From positions 2,790,001-2,854,000 of the forward strand of contig BSYQ01000012.1 of assembly GCA_030272585.1 (NCBI GenBank): 64,000 nt of DNA, in the 5' to 3' direction. Below, one piece after another: positions 23,200 to 35,800 of the stretch; the first letter of the stretch is position 1, and each line of letters starts with the position of its first letter. Under the pieces are notes generated by a model that worked only from the letters and a program-made list of their open reading frames with translations, did no database searches and had not been told where the DNA came from. The stretch is from Bryopsis sp. KO-2023. Taxonomy: Eukaryota; Chlorophyta; Ulvophyceae; Bryopsidales; Bryopsidaceae. The position numbers and the translations under genes were made by a program.

Positions 23200-26100
23200 A
23201 GCAATTGATGGATATCCCGTAGGCGACGATTGAAACCCGTTTGAATCAGGGGAGAGAGAGTGTGAGTTGCGGAGGGTGGATTGTACCGTTGGCGAACTGC
23301 GGTGAAGTCTCTGCGTCGTCTTAGAAAAGCCTCGTGCTCGACGGTGTTCATGTTTACCAATTCACTAAATCAAAAGATTGCGATTGCGACGGTTGTGCCA
23401 CGCCCTCCCGTCATCCCCAGACGTCTTACAGAAAAAAAAAAATAAAAATAGGGAGATCTCTTACGAATTTGGGAGGAGCGGAGAAACGGGGAGGAAAACC
23501 GTGTATAGGATATGGGGTGGGGGAATTCGGAAGTCGGTTGACGATGAATTTAGGTCGGCTTTCACAGCACAGGAAAGGGCAGGCGAAACGACGCTTTATC
23601 GCTTCCTTCCTCCCTCATATGTGTGTTTTTTAATCACGCAATAAGTGCGGCAAAAAAGCATCCGCTCTACTGATTACAACATTGGACTTTCTGATTGGCT
23701 TTCTCACTTATCGTCCCCCCGCACGAAAGGAAGACGCCCACATACAAAAAAAAGCATTCTGCAGAATTCCCCTCTTCCCCCCCCCCCCAAAAAAAAAAAA
23801 AAAAAAAAAAGAAACAAGAAAAAAGAAAAAACAAAGAGAACAAAACACGATATTCCCAAAATTTCTTAGGTTTCTTAGGCACCCCCTCTCCCCCCCCCCT
23901 TCTCCTTTCACTCTCTCTTTTTTCTATCCTTCTCGCTTTTCCTTCATTTGAATCTTTCTTTTGCTATTCATATTCCTCCATCAAAAAAAAAAAAAGAAAT
24001 CATGACACATACAATCCACCCCCCCCTCCTACAAACCTCAAAAAAAAAAGAGACAAGGAAAAAAAAGGAAGGGATTCCATTGATTTATTATTGTTGATTT
24101 TTCGATTTTCCATGGAGGGCAAAAGAACCCAAAAATGCTAATGAGAATAAAACCATACAACAAAGCAAGATTGAGGAGCTTCTCGAGCAAAGCAAATTTT
24201 TTCTCTCTCCTCCTTTTTGGATAAAACCCATCCCCCCTTTCCACAGCACTGAAAAAAAAAACATGGGGGCAGAAGAAAAGCTTCTCAAAGGGTGACTAAT
24301 TCTATCTCACACTTCCTCTCAGCCTTCCCACCAGGTTCTTTTTTTTCCCCTACCCCCACCCCCCTCTCTCTCACACAAACGCACTCTAAATAAACTCATT
24401 TAGTCAAAAAAAAAGAAAAAATCTAATGTCTTTCTTTCGGATGGAAAAGAAACTGGTGTTTGGACCTGTTTTTTTTTTCTTTTTCCCTTTGGTTTGTTTA
24501 TTTAATGGACACGGTGAGAATGAAAATCAAACCAATAAAAAAACCTGATGTATCGACACGTCTAGGTGGGATGACCCCCTCCTCCCCCATCCTCCACCAA
24601 AAACGACACCTTGATTGATATTTGGGAAATACAGACATTCTCTCTTGCTGCAGTTGGTCCTTCAGTCCATAGCTACCAACTAATTAAAAAAAAAAAAGAA
24701 GCGATGTTGTGGATGACTCATCTCCCTATCATTTCCAACCCACCCCCTCTCTTCCCCATTCTTTGCTTCCTTTTTTTTTCTTCTTTTCCATAGTGCATCT
24801 TTTTTTTCCCCTGGTAAACAATCACTTCTTTGTTTTTTTTGTGTTTAATATATTTTTTTTCTTCCGACCATCCCCTGATGAGGCAAAAAAAAAAAAAAAG
24901 AGAGCGAGAGAGAAAAAAAGACAGAAAATGAAAAAAAAGATAAAAAGCATCCCTTTTGAACGACTACATCTACCCATGTCGAAATTGAATCATCTCGATT
25001 TTTGCTCCTCTTCTTTTCATTTTTTTTGAATCGATTTTTTCCTTATTGCTGACGCCTAGGCATTTCTTTTTTTTCTTTTCTGCGGGTAAAAGGAGAAAAA
25101 AAAAAAAAACAAAAAAAAAACGAGAATAAAATTTACACAAATCCCCTAGCGTTTTGTATCTTTCCATTTGTTCACCATTTTTCTCTTTTCTCTTTTCCTT
25201 GTTTTTTTTTTTTTTTTTTCCTTGCTTTCGTTTTGTTTTCCTTCTCTTCTCCACCTTTTTCTTTTCCCAAAAACTTTTTTCGCCCCCTCCTAGAGGGACC
25301 AGTTCATTTCGAAGAAAAAAGAAAGAAGATAATATTCTCAGCAAGAGGAATTCCATGTCAGACCACCCAAAAAAAAAGAAAAATAGAGGGAAACAAAGAA
25401 CACATCAGAGGATCCACACAAACAAGGAAAAGAAGGGAGTTCGTTCTCAAAAGAAGAAAGAAAAAAGAAGATAACTTTTCCTAGGTTTTCTTTTTAAGAA
25501 ATATCAGAAGCAGGAGAACTAAGGGAGAAAAAAAAAGGAAGAGGGTTTTCTTTAAAAGAAAAATAATAATAAGGAAACTGTTGATGAAGTCACTCTCTTC
25601 GCATCGGTCCCTTTTCTTTCTCACTCTTTTTTTTTCCTTTGGACACTCGTTTTCTTTCACTTTCTCTTCCTAATAATAAAAAAAGGGGAAATAATTTTCT
25701 TAAAAAAAAGAACAAAAGAAAATCCACATCATCTTCCCTCTCTTCTTTTCAACTAGCCCATCCTTTTGTACAATGCCAAAAAGGGGGGGGGGGAGAAAAC
25801 CAAAATGAAAAAAACAAGAATCTATATTTTTTTAAATTGACCTTCAGGGTCAAATTTCTCTCATCATCTCAAAAGGGACCCAAAAAAAAAAGGAAAAAAA
25901 AAAAAAAAGAAACACTTCCCACCAGAAAACAAAGCCAAGAAAAAGCAAAAAAAAAGCAAGAGAGAGAGAAAAAAAAAGCCGCCAAAAAAACACACACTCC
26001 AGTATTGATTTTCCTTTTCTCGAAACTTTTTCACAAGTACATATGTGAAGATGATACAATTTTACCTCTCCATTTTTTCTTCCTGACCCTTCTTTTTTTT

Positions 26101-26690
26101 TCTGTGTTGTTGGGATGATAGAGGGAAAGGAAACAGGGGGGGGGGGGGGGTTTTAATCAATATCCTCAATACCCCACCACCACCACTTGTATCCAGCCCA
26201 TCCTTTCCCTCCTGCTTTTCAATTCTACCCAAAAAAAGCTGTTGGGGTCGCCCCTTTTCATATATATTCATATGAACACATGCATCGATATATCACCCAC
26301 CCACTCTCGATTGTATTTACTCCAGGTTTTGTAAATTTTTTCTTTCCAAAATGCTCCGATGAGTAGAAAATCTGATCTATGTTAATTTTACAATCCCCGA
26401 TTCATCTCTTTTCTCGCTCCCCTTCTTTAAACAAAACAAAAAAACCCATCCCTTCCCTCCGTTTTTTCTTTTTTTCCTCTTTTTTCGTTCGGATATATTC
26501 CAAAACAATTCTCCCTCTCGAAATGCCCCCGACCCCTCCCCCCCACAATTTTTTTTTTCTGTTTAAAATTGTAGCCAATGTGTTCAGGAAAGGGTAAAAC
26601 AGAAAAGAAAAAAAAGAAAAGGAGAGATAAAGTGGGAGGGGCAAATTGAAAAAAATGAAAAAGAGAGAGAGAACAAAAAAGAGAAAAGAG
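23200..26690. repeat. Homopolymer and polypurine/polypyrimidine-rich region
   Basis: About 3.5 kb dense in A, T, C and G runs, with alternating purine and pyrimidine tracts. Examples are a C-run next to an A-run at 23779-23810 and a G-run at 26138-26151. Frames on both strands encode only Lys, Phe, Pro and Ser runs. No gene is seen. Confidence 0.6.
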
Positions 26691-26698
26691 AAAAAGAA

Positions 26699-29167
26699 CT
26701 ACCTTAACTCATATTCGGCGAAGCCGAATCCATGATGACATCGGCTCCGTGCGTTCAGTTCTAATTCTTGATGTGGTTGGCTGTCTGGATCGTAGTAGTA
26801 GCCCCAGATATGCCCTAAATAAAAAACAAAGATATTTTATTTTCAAAATCACAAGCCCCAGATATGCCCTAATTTAAACACAAGAAAAAATATTTTTTAT
26901 TCTTAAATCATAAGACCCACCATATGCCCTAATTCGAACCATAAGGAAAAAAAAAGTTTTCTTGTTTCTTTTTTTTTAAATCATGAGCTACTTCCATCAT
27001 ACTTTTTTTTTTCAAAGTCCACTTTTTGAAGATTTTGAAAAAAAAAAAGTAATGAGACACCGACCGGAAGAAAAAAAAAATACTGGGAACACGATGGAAA
27101 CCACAACTCCCTGGCGTTTGGAAAAAAAATATTTTCTACAAATAAATTAATACAAAAAGGGATGATCCAATATCAAATATCCCAAAGAGGGATATTTTAG
27201 TTCTGAAAGCAGCAAGTTTTTTAGTTTCATTTTGTGTTTTGAAAAAGAGAGTAACTCACCATCTTGGCGAGACATGCAAACATAGTAGAATCCTTGGATG
27301 GTGAGTTGGCTGTTCTCTTGCTGGCTGACGAAAAATTTCTCCTGCAAAAAGAAATAAAATCAAAATAATCATTCCAAACACCCCAACAAAAAAAAAAAGA
27401 TCAAAACGAACTCTCCAACGACGACAATCAGCAACAACCCAGCAACATTTCCCTTTTTTATTTTTATTTTTACAAGAAAAGGTACAATTTCTCAATGTTT
27501 TTTAATTGATTATTACATGAACTGACCTTCCATCTCATGAACACGTATGGGTACTCCGTCAATTGGCCGCACTGCCCCCCTTTTTTCAAGACGGCGTTTT
27601 TCAATTGCTGGAAGGGTCGGAATTTCGACCAGTTGTCCAAATCTGTCGCTTGATTGGCTTGCCACTTGTTAGTCATGAATGTGAAATTTTCGTTATCCAC
27701 GATCTCCCCCTCCCAAAAGGTCACCACCGGAGAGTCGGGCGAAACGTTTGCCTCCATTATTCCACAAATGTATCCAGCTTCGGGCTCGTAACACTGCAAT
27801 ACGAAAAAAATGAGAAAAAAATGAGAAAAAAAAGAGAAAAAAAAGAGAAAAAAAAGAGAAAAAAAACATATATCAAAGAGCAGCAGGGGGGATACTTGCA
27901 TTTGTGTGGATTTAATTGTTTCATTTTGGTAGGGTTTTTTCAGTTTTTTTGTTGGAATATATGTGGAAAAACAAAAGGAGGAAAGACAGATTGTATCAAG
28001 GGGCGCCATGCCAGTTGGAGCACCCCAGAGAGTCGAATACTTTATTTCCTACTGTTTATTTTTATTTTCGTGGAAAAAAAAGCACAATTCAATGATCATT
28101 TTCAAAATTCATGAATTATTTCTTTTCCTGCTCCCCTCAATCCCCCCCCCCAAAAAAAAAAGAAGTAAAATGAAAAAAAATGGAAAAAAAGATAGTCAAC
28201 TGAAAAATCATATAATGTCCTTGTCAATACTGCCACCAACATGTTTCTGAACTCACACAAAACTACTTGAAAACATTCACCACAAAATGCTCACCTGGAT
28301 TTGAACGCTGACTTTCCAATCCCCTGCATCATTAGCAACAGCATGCACTCGGCTGTCTTTGGTGCACCTCTGCACTCCACGGAATTCTCGGCCAGCCGTC
28401 AAAAAACTACACGAGTGGGGTGCGGCATAATCCTGAAATTCAAAAGGCAGACATGCACGCGGTAAAAAAAAATATATGTGTTTTGTATTCCCATCGACAT
28501 TGAAACCCCTGGGTTAACTTGATAAGAAAAAAGGAATTTTTTTGCTCACCCAATCTATTTTGTTCGATTAAAAAAATACAAATACAAAAAGGGATCGAAG
28601 TAAAAATTGCAAAAAATGTTCTGCCACAGTAACCTCCGTGTTTTTGCTTAGTTAATGAGGGGACACATCCGGAGTTTCAAAATCTACCACTGCTTCCTCC
28701 TCTATTTCGTTAAACTCAACAGCCATCAATCAAACACTGTGAGGCGGAAAAAAAAAATCCTGACAAGAAAACTCCACTATTTCGGCTTGGAGAAATCAAC
28801 ACACACACCACCACCACCAAACAATAAATAAATTGACAATAAGAATAAGAATAATAAACACCACCACAGCATTTAATAGTAAAAATAACAGCAAAAATCA
28901 CCGTACCTCCATTTCGATGTCTCTAATGGCTGCTTCCCCATCAGACGTCGTCCCTGGGGTGGTTTCTCGCTCCATGCTGTAAGAATAGGGGCCATAGGGG
29001 CAGGGCCCAGTTCCCAGAAAGGTGGGCCCAGGGGCACTCCCTGCAAGGAGAGGAGGCGGGGATTGATTCTGGATGGAATCTGGTTGACCAGGGTCCAACA
29101 GCGGCGGAATCAATCCATGCAAAGGCCCCAACGACCAGTCTCTGTGGCGAGAAGACAATTCACGTTG
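26699..29167 (-). CDS. GID4: GID4/Vid24-type substrate receptor of the GID/CTLH ubiquitin ligase
   Basis: The substrate-recognition subunit that binds N-degrons for the GID/CTLH E3 complex. Exons are 29167-28907, 28432-28295, 27793-27527, 27341-27260 and 26814-26699, all phase-compatible, giving 287 residues without the 5' exon(s). The first piece is Pro/Gly-rich and probably disordered. The core beta-barrel has LTAGREFRGVQRC, WKVSVQIQCYEPEAGYICG, VTFWEGEIV, KWQANQATDLDNWSKFRPF, YPYVFMRWK, EKFFVSQQE, IQGFYYVCM and HIWGYYYDPDS, matching the GID4 series (FFEGEI, DRKHWGKF, YVFMRWKE, FAGFYYICF, GYYYH). A TTGCAG acceptor at 29168-29173 shows that at least one upstream exon is missing from the model; none was identified in 29.2-31 kb. 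Confidence 0.92.
26801..26935 (-). repeat. Triplicated 3' splice-site segment of GID4 exon 5
   Basis: The acceptor junction of the last GID4 exon (minus strand TTAG|GGCATATCTGGGG) is followed upstream in the intron by two further copies, at about 26855-26872 and 26914-26934. Spacing is roughly 54 and 59 bases, and each copy has a T-rich tract and TTAGGGCATAT. The nearer copy matches best and the farther one is degenerate. Confidence 0.75.
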
Positions 29168-29174
29168 CTGCAAG

Positions 29175-31205
29175 AAAAAAATACAAAAAAAAAAGAGTCA
29201 GATTCCAAGCATTAGGTCAGCAATGCTGTTTTTAGTATAAGGGGATAGCTTGGTTGGGGGTGAACAATTAAAAAAAAAAACAGAAAATGGGTCATTGTGG
29301 GGAAACGCTGGTGTGTGTGTCAGTTTTTCTTTTTTCCACTTTTTTTTTCCTTTCAAGTTTCGATTATGCACCCATCGAAAAAAAATGTGGGAGCCAAATT
29401 TTCCAACTAATAAATCGAGTTGGCTTTAAATTTTTGAAAAACGGGTTGCGTCGGCATGCTTCCCTAACAAATATAAATCCGGAGATCCCCTGGAGTCCCT
29501 ATTTGAGTTGGAAATTAAATGTCGAGTTAAAACTAATATAGACTAAAAACAAACAAACATGCAATGCAATGCATGAGAATTGATCAACATGGATGGAAGT
29601 CTCCAAAGGCTGTCGCCAGTGCCAGTGCCAGTTCCACCATTCAAAATATTTCTTTCTGTTTTGAAATTAAATAAGTGTGTTTTTTTATTATGGGTACCAC
29701 CATACAGGAGTTACACTGAGACGTCTTTTATGATAAAAATAGGGTGGCCTATTCTCCATTGAAAAACAAAGTTTAGCTATATACTCTAGTGTTTCAACCC
29801 AGAAATTTCTTGCTTTTGTTCTGGGGAAAAATAAATAAAAAAATAAAGTCCCGACCAAAGAAAATAGCTGACCTTCGGACGGAAAACGAAATCCCAACTC
29901 GTCGCTTGGGGGAAGAAAAGGGGAAAAAGAGCAAAAAAGCTAGTACTTCACGAAACGAACGCTGCCCTGCCCGGGAATCTGATTCAGCGCCCGTGCCCTT
30001 ATTATAATCCTGCGATATTAGAGGATTCCTCTTCCCCCCCCCACTCCCACCTAACCACTTGCGCGGAAAGAAGCGCATCCGGAAGCATATTTAAAAATAA
30101 AAAAAAGCTACGGGGGAAAAAACAACCAAGCCTTGACGGATTCCCCCACCAGTAATCGCAGGTGCTCGTGAACGAATCCGGACGCAGAGGATGACCTCGA
30201 CACGTCTGAAATCTCAGCCAAGAGCCACTCAGTTACCAGCGGCTCCGAGGACGACGGTGTTCTGTTTGGTCGACCAGAAACAGGCATTCTGCCAACGCTT
30301 CGGAAAATCTTCTGGGTTCGTGTGTCTTTTTTCCCCGTCCCTTTCTGTTTTTACTCTCGCCCGACCAAAAAGATTTCGTGCGTCTTGTCTCCGTCCCCCT
30401 TGCTGTTTTTTTTCCCTCTGCCGCTCGTTGAAGAAGAAAACTCCCCAGCGAACAAAACGCTTCGAGAAAAATTGGACGGAAGCCGATGAGGGCGGTGGCG
30501 TTGCGGTTCGCTCCACTTTCTCGCTACCCAAAATCCCTCGCGCAAACCTCGCGAGAATTCCTTTTTTCACCACCAGAAAAGCCCAAACGCGATCGAAGAT
30601 GGAGAGAAAAAAAGCACGGAATGATTTTCCAGGTCGAGTGCGCCGACCGCGGTTGGCTTCAACGAGAAAACTACACGAAACGAGCGCGTTGGGAGTCGGA
30701 AGCAAGCGTACGAAGTGTCGACCGTGCGAGCAGGGAGAAAAAAAGGTGCCCCGTCGCAATCCGTCCGTCATGAGGACTTGATAGGTAAATTTGGCATTCG
30801 ATTTTTTTTGTTTCGATTTTGGGTTCCACTTTCGAATCCCCCTTCGATTGGATCTCGGTCAAAAGAAAAATTCCCTGAAGGTGTGTGGTGTTCTGACTTG
30901 AGAATGTCTCTCCTACACAGTGTAATTATTGTTTGTTTGTTCTGACTTCAATTAACTCATCCTTGCAAGACGAAGAAAATGCCAGAATCTCTCTTGGTCG
31001 TTCACAATGCCCAACTAGCTCCACCCCAATCAACACCTTCGCTCAACTTAATTTTCATAACAACAGTGGCTGATCAGCCTCCAGAGTGATTAAAAAAAAA
31101 TCACAAAAATTAAAATGGAGAAAAAGGAAGAATTCGAAGCAATCCAGCCTCAGGAAATGGGAATTCCAATCAGCTTGCAAATTGTGGTGGTGATGGAAGT
31201 GGTCA
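29175..31205. other. Spacer, probably holding 5' parts of GID4
   Basis: The stretch 30190-30780 is GC-rich and open on both strands, but the encoded proteins are Arg/Lys/Phe-rich and match nothing I know. It may be a promoter or first exon of a neighbouring gene. Confidence 0.35.
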
Positions 31206-31207
31206 GA

Positions 31208-31271
31208 TTTTGTTTGTTTGTTTGTTTGTTTGTTTGTTTGTTTGTTTGTTTGTTTGTTTGTTTGTTTGTTT
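31208..31271. repeat. (TTTG)n microsatellite
   Basis: About 15 uninterrupted TTTG units followed by a T-run. A shorter (TTTG)n lies at 31538-31553. Confidence 0.95.
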
Positions 31272-31486
31272 TTTTTTTTGTCGATTGTGGCTCAGTCGAC
31301 AATGTCGATATTGGATAGAACCCTCGTGTTACTTCGGTCGTGCAACAAATAGCATATCGAAGCTTACAGAAAGACCTGGATACAACCAAGAAGAAGACTA
31401 TATCCTTGCAACCAAGATTCGATCTGTACTATAAATAATCTCATTCAATTGGGTCTGACACAACAATTGTTTAAAAATCGATCTGA

Positions 31487-31575
31487 ATGAATCCATGGTG
31501 CACACACTGTGGCTGGTGGGTTCGAATCCAAAATGATGTTTGTTTGTTTGTTTGGGTTCGAATCCCACGATTCAT
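31487..31575 (+). ncRNA. tRNA top-half-like minihelix C, split by a microsatellite
   Basis: On the plus strand ATGAATC (31487-31493) pairs with GATTCAT (31569-31575). A T-arm GTGGG-TTCGAAT-CCCAC carries a perfect B-box (GGTTCGAATCC). The segment GGGTTCGAATCC occurs twice, at 31518 and 31554, flanking a short (TTTG)n block, so the T-arm appears duplicated by a local insertion. About 22 bases separate the acceptor strand from the T-arm and contain CACACACTGTG, a small hairpin. No D-arm or normal anticodon arm is seen. Confidence 0.35.
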
Positions 31576-31799
31576 TATGCATAATGGACGTGGCGCTGTT
31601 TTCTTCAAGCCGTTTCCACAAGCACATTTATCAATCAGTCTAAATTGGCGGCGCTCTCCAACTCTGTTGTTTCTGTCGACCTCAGTTTCTGTCATCCCCC
31701 ACTTAACGGCGAGTCTCGCCAATAAATCTTCGACGTGGGGTCGCGACTGTTTTTGACTCGCCAACACGTCGCTGAGATCATCGGGAGTGTGCCGAAATC

Positions 31800-32142
31800 A
31801 TGTTTCGCTCGCTCCTGATAACTGGAGTCACACTGCTTTCCGTGTCGGGCGTCAAGAGGCTGGCGCAGTTCCTTGGAGACAGACATACCAACCGGGAGCA
31901 GAACAGACAACAGCCAATACTATACATCGCGTGGCAGCCACCGCGTGAGTCGCTCAACTCCGCTAAAAAAAACTCATTAATGAATATTCCAACACCTGTT
32001 CTCAATGTTGTCTGACTTGTGCTTTCACTTTCCCACAGGTGAGAGGCCAGCAGCAGGTCAATATCTGCATGGAAATAGGAAACTTCGAGCCCCCATAACA
32101 CTGCCCTTCCAGGGACAAACATTGCAAACAATACAAGAATGA
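31800..32142 (+). CDS. Possible small secreted or membrane-targeted protein
   Basis: Two exons, 31800-31944 and 32039-32142, join at a strong GTGAGT donor and a TTCCCACAG acceptor in phase 1, giving 82 residues. The start MFRSLLITGVTLLSVSG looks like a signal peptide; the rest is Gln/Arg-rich. It is not recognised. The opposite strand (32320-31778) encodes two adjacent hydrophobic stretches (WIVCFFAAVVLGIW and IVILVLFAMFVPG) that could be an alternative membrane-protein gene. Only one of the two is likely to be real. Confidence 0.3.
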
Positions 32143-32835
32143 CAATAGAACCTGAAGGACGGGGGGTGAGTGTTTCATTGATGTTGTGTATTAACCAGAT
32201 TCCTAATACAACTGCTGCAAAGAAACACACAATCCATGTGGATCGGTGAACAAGAGGTGGTGGCTCTCTTTTGCTGTGTTGGTTTGTTTGTTTGTTTGCT
32301 TGCTTGCTGTGGGTAATCATTATCGTTATTATTTGCTGCAGGTTTCAATTATAATTGAATATCAAAAACAATAATTATTGATTGATTGATTGATTGAAGG
32401 AGGGCTGGACTGCCAGAAAAACAAAAACAATGATTACACACTGGACTGTCAGAAAACAGATTCATTGGCTCTCTGGAAAAAGGAAAAAACCCTTGTGGTT
32501 GGGATTTGATGTTAGCGTTTCAACGGCCGTTCATGGTGGGCTCCACGTCTGTCTGAGAACGCCGCCTGACAACGCGGCCCCTGCCCAATAAAACTGTCAG
32601 AATTCCGATTGCAAATTCGGTCAGAAAATATTTCGGGTTGGTACGTTCTTTGAAATTTCCGCGTTTGGAAAGGGGACAGGGGGCCCCCTGAAAGACGCTC
32701 AGCTGTTTTTTCTCTTCAAAGATTGCTCAGCCTTCGATTAACTCAGTGCTGCCCCCGCAAAGTGTTTATTTCGTGACTACGGCCGGTTTTCCCACTCCAG
32801 CCCACGAAGGGAAATAAAACATTCGAGGGCAGAAA

Positions 32836-35800
32836 ATGTCTCGATTTTTTGGGGGGCTGATATGGGCAACGTTTATGCTGGCGGGAGCGTGTGACGCTCG
32901 ATCGGCGGGTGCGTTTCCAGCCCGATTTCAAAACTCCGGCGTATAGAAATTCTCTCCCGCTGGACGTATAGTTGATTCTTTAATCAGCCACCATCGAAAT
33001 TCTCTCCCGCTGGCCGTAAAGTTGATTCTTTAACCAGCCACCGTGGGTCGCCGCGAAAAGCTTACTTGGTCGAAATGGAGTGGAGATCGTGACGGGCGTC
33101 TGTTTTTTTGTATAGGTTTGTCTGATTCGAGCATAAGGGGAGGCTTATTTCGACGCAGTCTCCACGAGTCTAAAAACACCGCCAAATCGCAAACGTCCAT
33201 CTCGGTCGTGGTGGAGGAAGGGTCCGCTTCGGCCGCCGCGAAATCCTCTTCCCAGGTAACCACGCTGTAACTCCGAATTCGACCAATTTCACGACACAGC
33301 ATCGATCGAGCCAACCAGCCGCCGTATTGACTTGCGTCCGTTTATAACAGGGCTTTGCGCTGGAAGAAACTGGGATCGTGAACAGGGTGATCGAAGCTGT
33401 TTCCCGAGCGAAAGCTGGGGGAAACGTGACTGCCGAATCTGAGCTAGCCGCCAGCGCGATCGGCGACGCCGTGGCCACAGCGATAACCGAGTCGGAAGTT
33501 TTCGTCAACGTTACTGGAGATGGGTCCGCCAAGGCTGAATCGTCTGGAGGGGCCCAAGCTATCGCTTTCACAACCGCGAAATCGATTTTGCTGGGGGTGA
33601 CCGAAGCGTCGAACGACGATGGACTGGCCGTATCTCTGGTGAGGGGAATAAAGCATTCGGTTTCGTGCATTGGGGAGCGCAGACAGCCGCCGTTTTGAAC
33701 TGCTGAAAATGAGGGGGGGGGGTGTGGTTTCCAGGTGAACATGACCGCGCTTTCCGAAGAGATTGCGAAAGCCGTCGTGGACGTTTCTCTGAGCGTGAAT
33801 TCGACTGGTGGCCCGAAAAAGGACTTCAAACGAAGGGTCGCCATCGCTGCAGCGAAACCCATCGCAGAGATTATCACCGACGTCCTGGTGGCGATCAACA
33901 ATGGTGAGCGGGAGGATTCTTATTCCCCCATTAGGTGTCTTTCTGAATGAAAGATTTACTTTTTTCTTTGTCTCCATTTTTCTCTTTTTATTTCTTTTTC
34001 CTGTATGATAAAGCCTTCGTTGGATCGGTGAAGTGTGGCTGTTTCTCAGGTACTGCTCAAATCAGGAATGAATTCGAAGTGCAGAGCCATAAAGGCGACG
34101 TCCCGGTCGCAGAGACGTCGATTCGTGACGATCCTGCAATCGTCGTTTTCAAAATCGAAGACCCGGAAGAGGTATTTTCCCACCTAAGCCCCAAATCTTG
34201 ACTTTTTGGGGGCTTTTCCAGGATGAATTCCTCATGCAACCCGTCCAAAACCGTGTGCGTCTGTGTGTGTTTTTTCTTGGACTTAGAAAAGCAATGGACC
34301 CAGGTGCAATCCCTGAGACCGACATATGTTTTGCTACAGGTAGGTCAAAAAATCGAGGCTGCAGTTACGGAAGCGATCGGGGATGCGCTCAACAAAACGA
34401 GGCAAGACGGGGAGTCCAATTCCACCGAATCTGGGAAAGCTTTCGCCTTCGCGTTCGCTTTTGCAGGTGTTGGCGTTACCGTTTCGGGTGAGGGGTATGC
34501 TTCCAGCTCTGGATTTGGCAAGGCCCAAGAGATCGCGAACATCACTGCCAAGGCAATCGCGCTGGCGTTAGCTGGCGTCGCGAACAACGACACTGGATCG
34601 GTGGCAGAGGTGCGATCCCTGATCGTTTTGATCGTAACGCTCGTGTATGGACAGCGACCCCCGTAGTTTAGTTGTAACGCAAATAAACAGCATCCGAGGT
34701 TGAATTGGACGTTGATGTGGGGGGTTTCTAGGTGAAGGTAACGGTAATGGGTGACTCTGCAAATCACACCAGTGCTCAGCAAGAAACAGAAGCTGAAGCA
34801 TCCGTGGAGCCCGTCGCGCAAGTTGTGGCAAATGTGGTGTCGGCTGTTGAAAATGGTAATGCTGTCATTTAGCATAAGACATGCAAATGCATGCAACACG
34901 ATCATTTCTTGGCAACACAATATATACAGTCTATATCGAACTGCTGGGATGTCCTCTTGGATGAATAGCAGTGAACTGCAGGGAGCAATCTCTTGGGTGG
35001 ATGCATGCACTTGATTTCCACTCCACCAGAAGATGATGATGATTGCCCACAGAATTCACCCTAGCTAGCATACCAGATTTTGCATGGCTCCCGGCTGCTG
35101 TGTTCTTTCCTTGTTTTTTTTGGGGGAAAGGGGGAAGAGTGAAATGCATGGTTTGAGAAAAGCTGTGTATATATCGCCTCAGGTGTTGCTCGCTCAAGAA
35201 CGTCAGCCGGTGGGTCCGGATCATCGGAGTCCCCGCCACAGAGCTCTCCAACTGACAGAGAAGAAAAGGACCACAGGGCTGCCTCTTCAGATGCAATCAT
35301 TGCAGAAAACTACGATGATGAAAATCGAAACGATGCACCACAGGAAGAAGCTCCAACTGACATTGGTAGCGATCCTGAGAAACTCCCAACAGAAGGGTCG
35401 AATCAAAAGAGTGAGAATGAGGGGGCGAATCAGAAGAGTGAGAGTGAGGATTCAAATGGGAATGCGGTGCCAAGTCTTGAACAAGAGGAAAGCACCAGAA
35501 TCGATGACTCAACTCAGGACATCGTGCCAAGTGTTGAACAAGAGGAAGCCAATGTGGAGGAGAGCGTGGGCACTCCAGGCATTGTCGTGATTGCAGGTCC
35601 AACCATTGCAGAAGGGTTTTCTGGGAACAGAAGCGTAAATCAAGATTTTGCTCCAAACCTTGGCATTGGGGATCAGGATCGAATCCCCAGCTCTGGAAGT
35701 CCAGATGCTGAAGGGGAGGCTGCCATTCAAACTGAGGCAGAAAACACAGCAGCCGCAAAATCAAGTGCTGTGGGTGAACAAATTGACATCGGTGCTGAGC

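Noticed and set aside
30191-30781. Plus-strand frame of 196 codons and its antisense partner
   Set aside because: Arg/Lys/Phe-rich in both directions, no recognisable domain; could be 5' untranslated DNA.
31778-32320. Minus-strand membrane protein resembling two-helix TMEM230-type proteins
   Set aside because: Two hydrophobic stretches are visible but the residues after the PG motif do not fit the family, and the opposite strand gives a cleaner splice. Mentioned under the small secreted gene only.
31208-32395. Repeated TTTG and GATT units as a possible CRISPR array
   Set aside because: Simple microsatellites without spacer-repeat structure; the DNA is eukaryotic nuclear.
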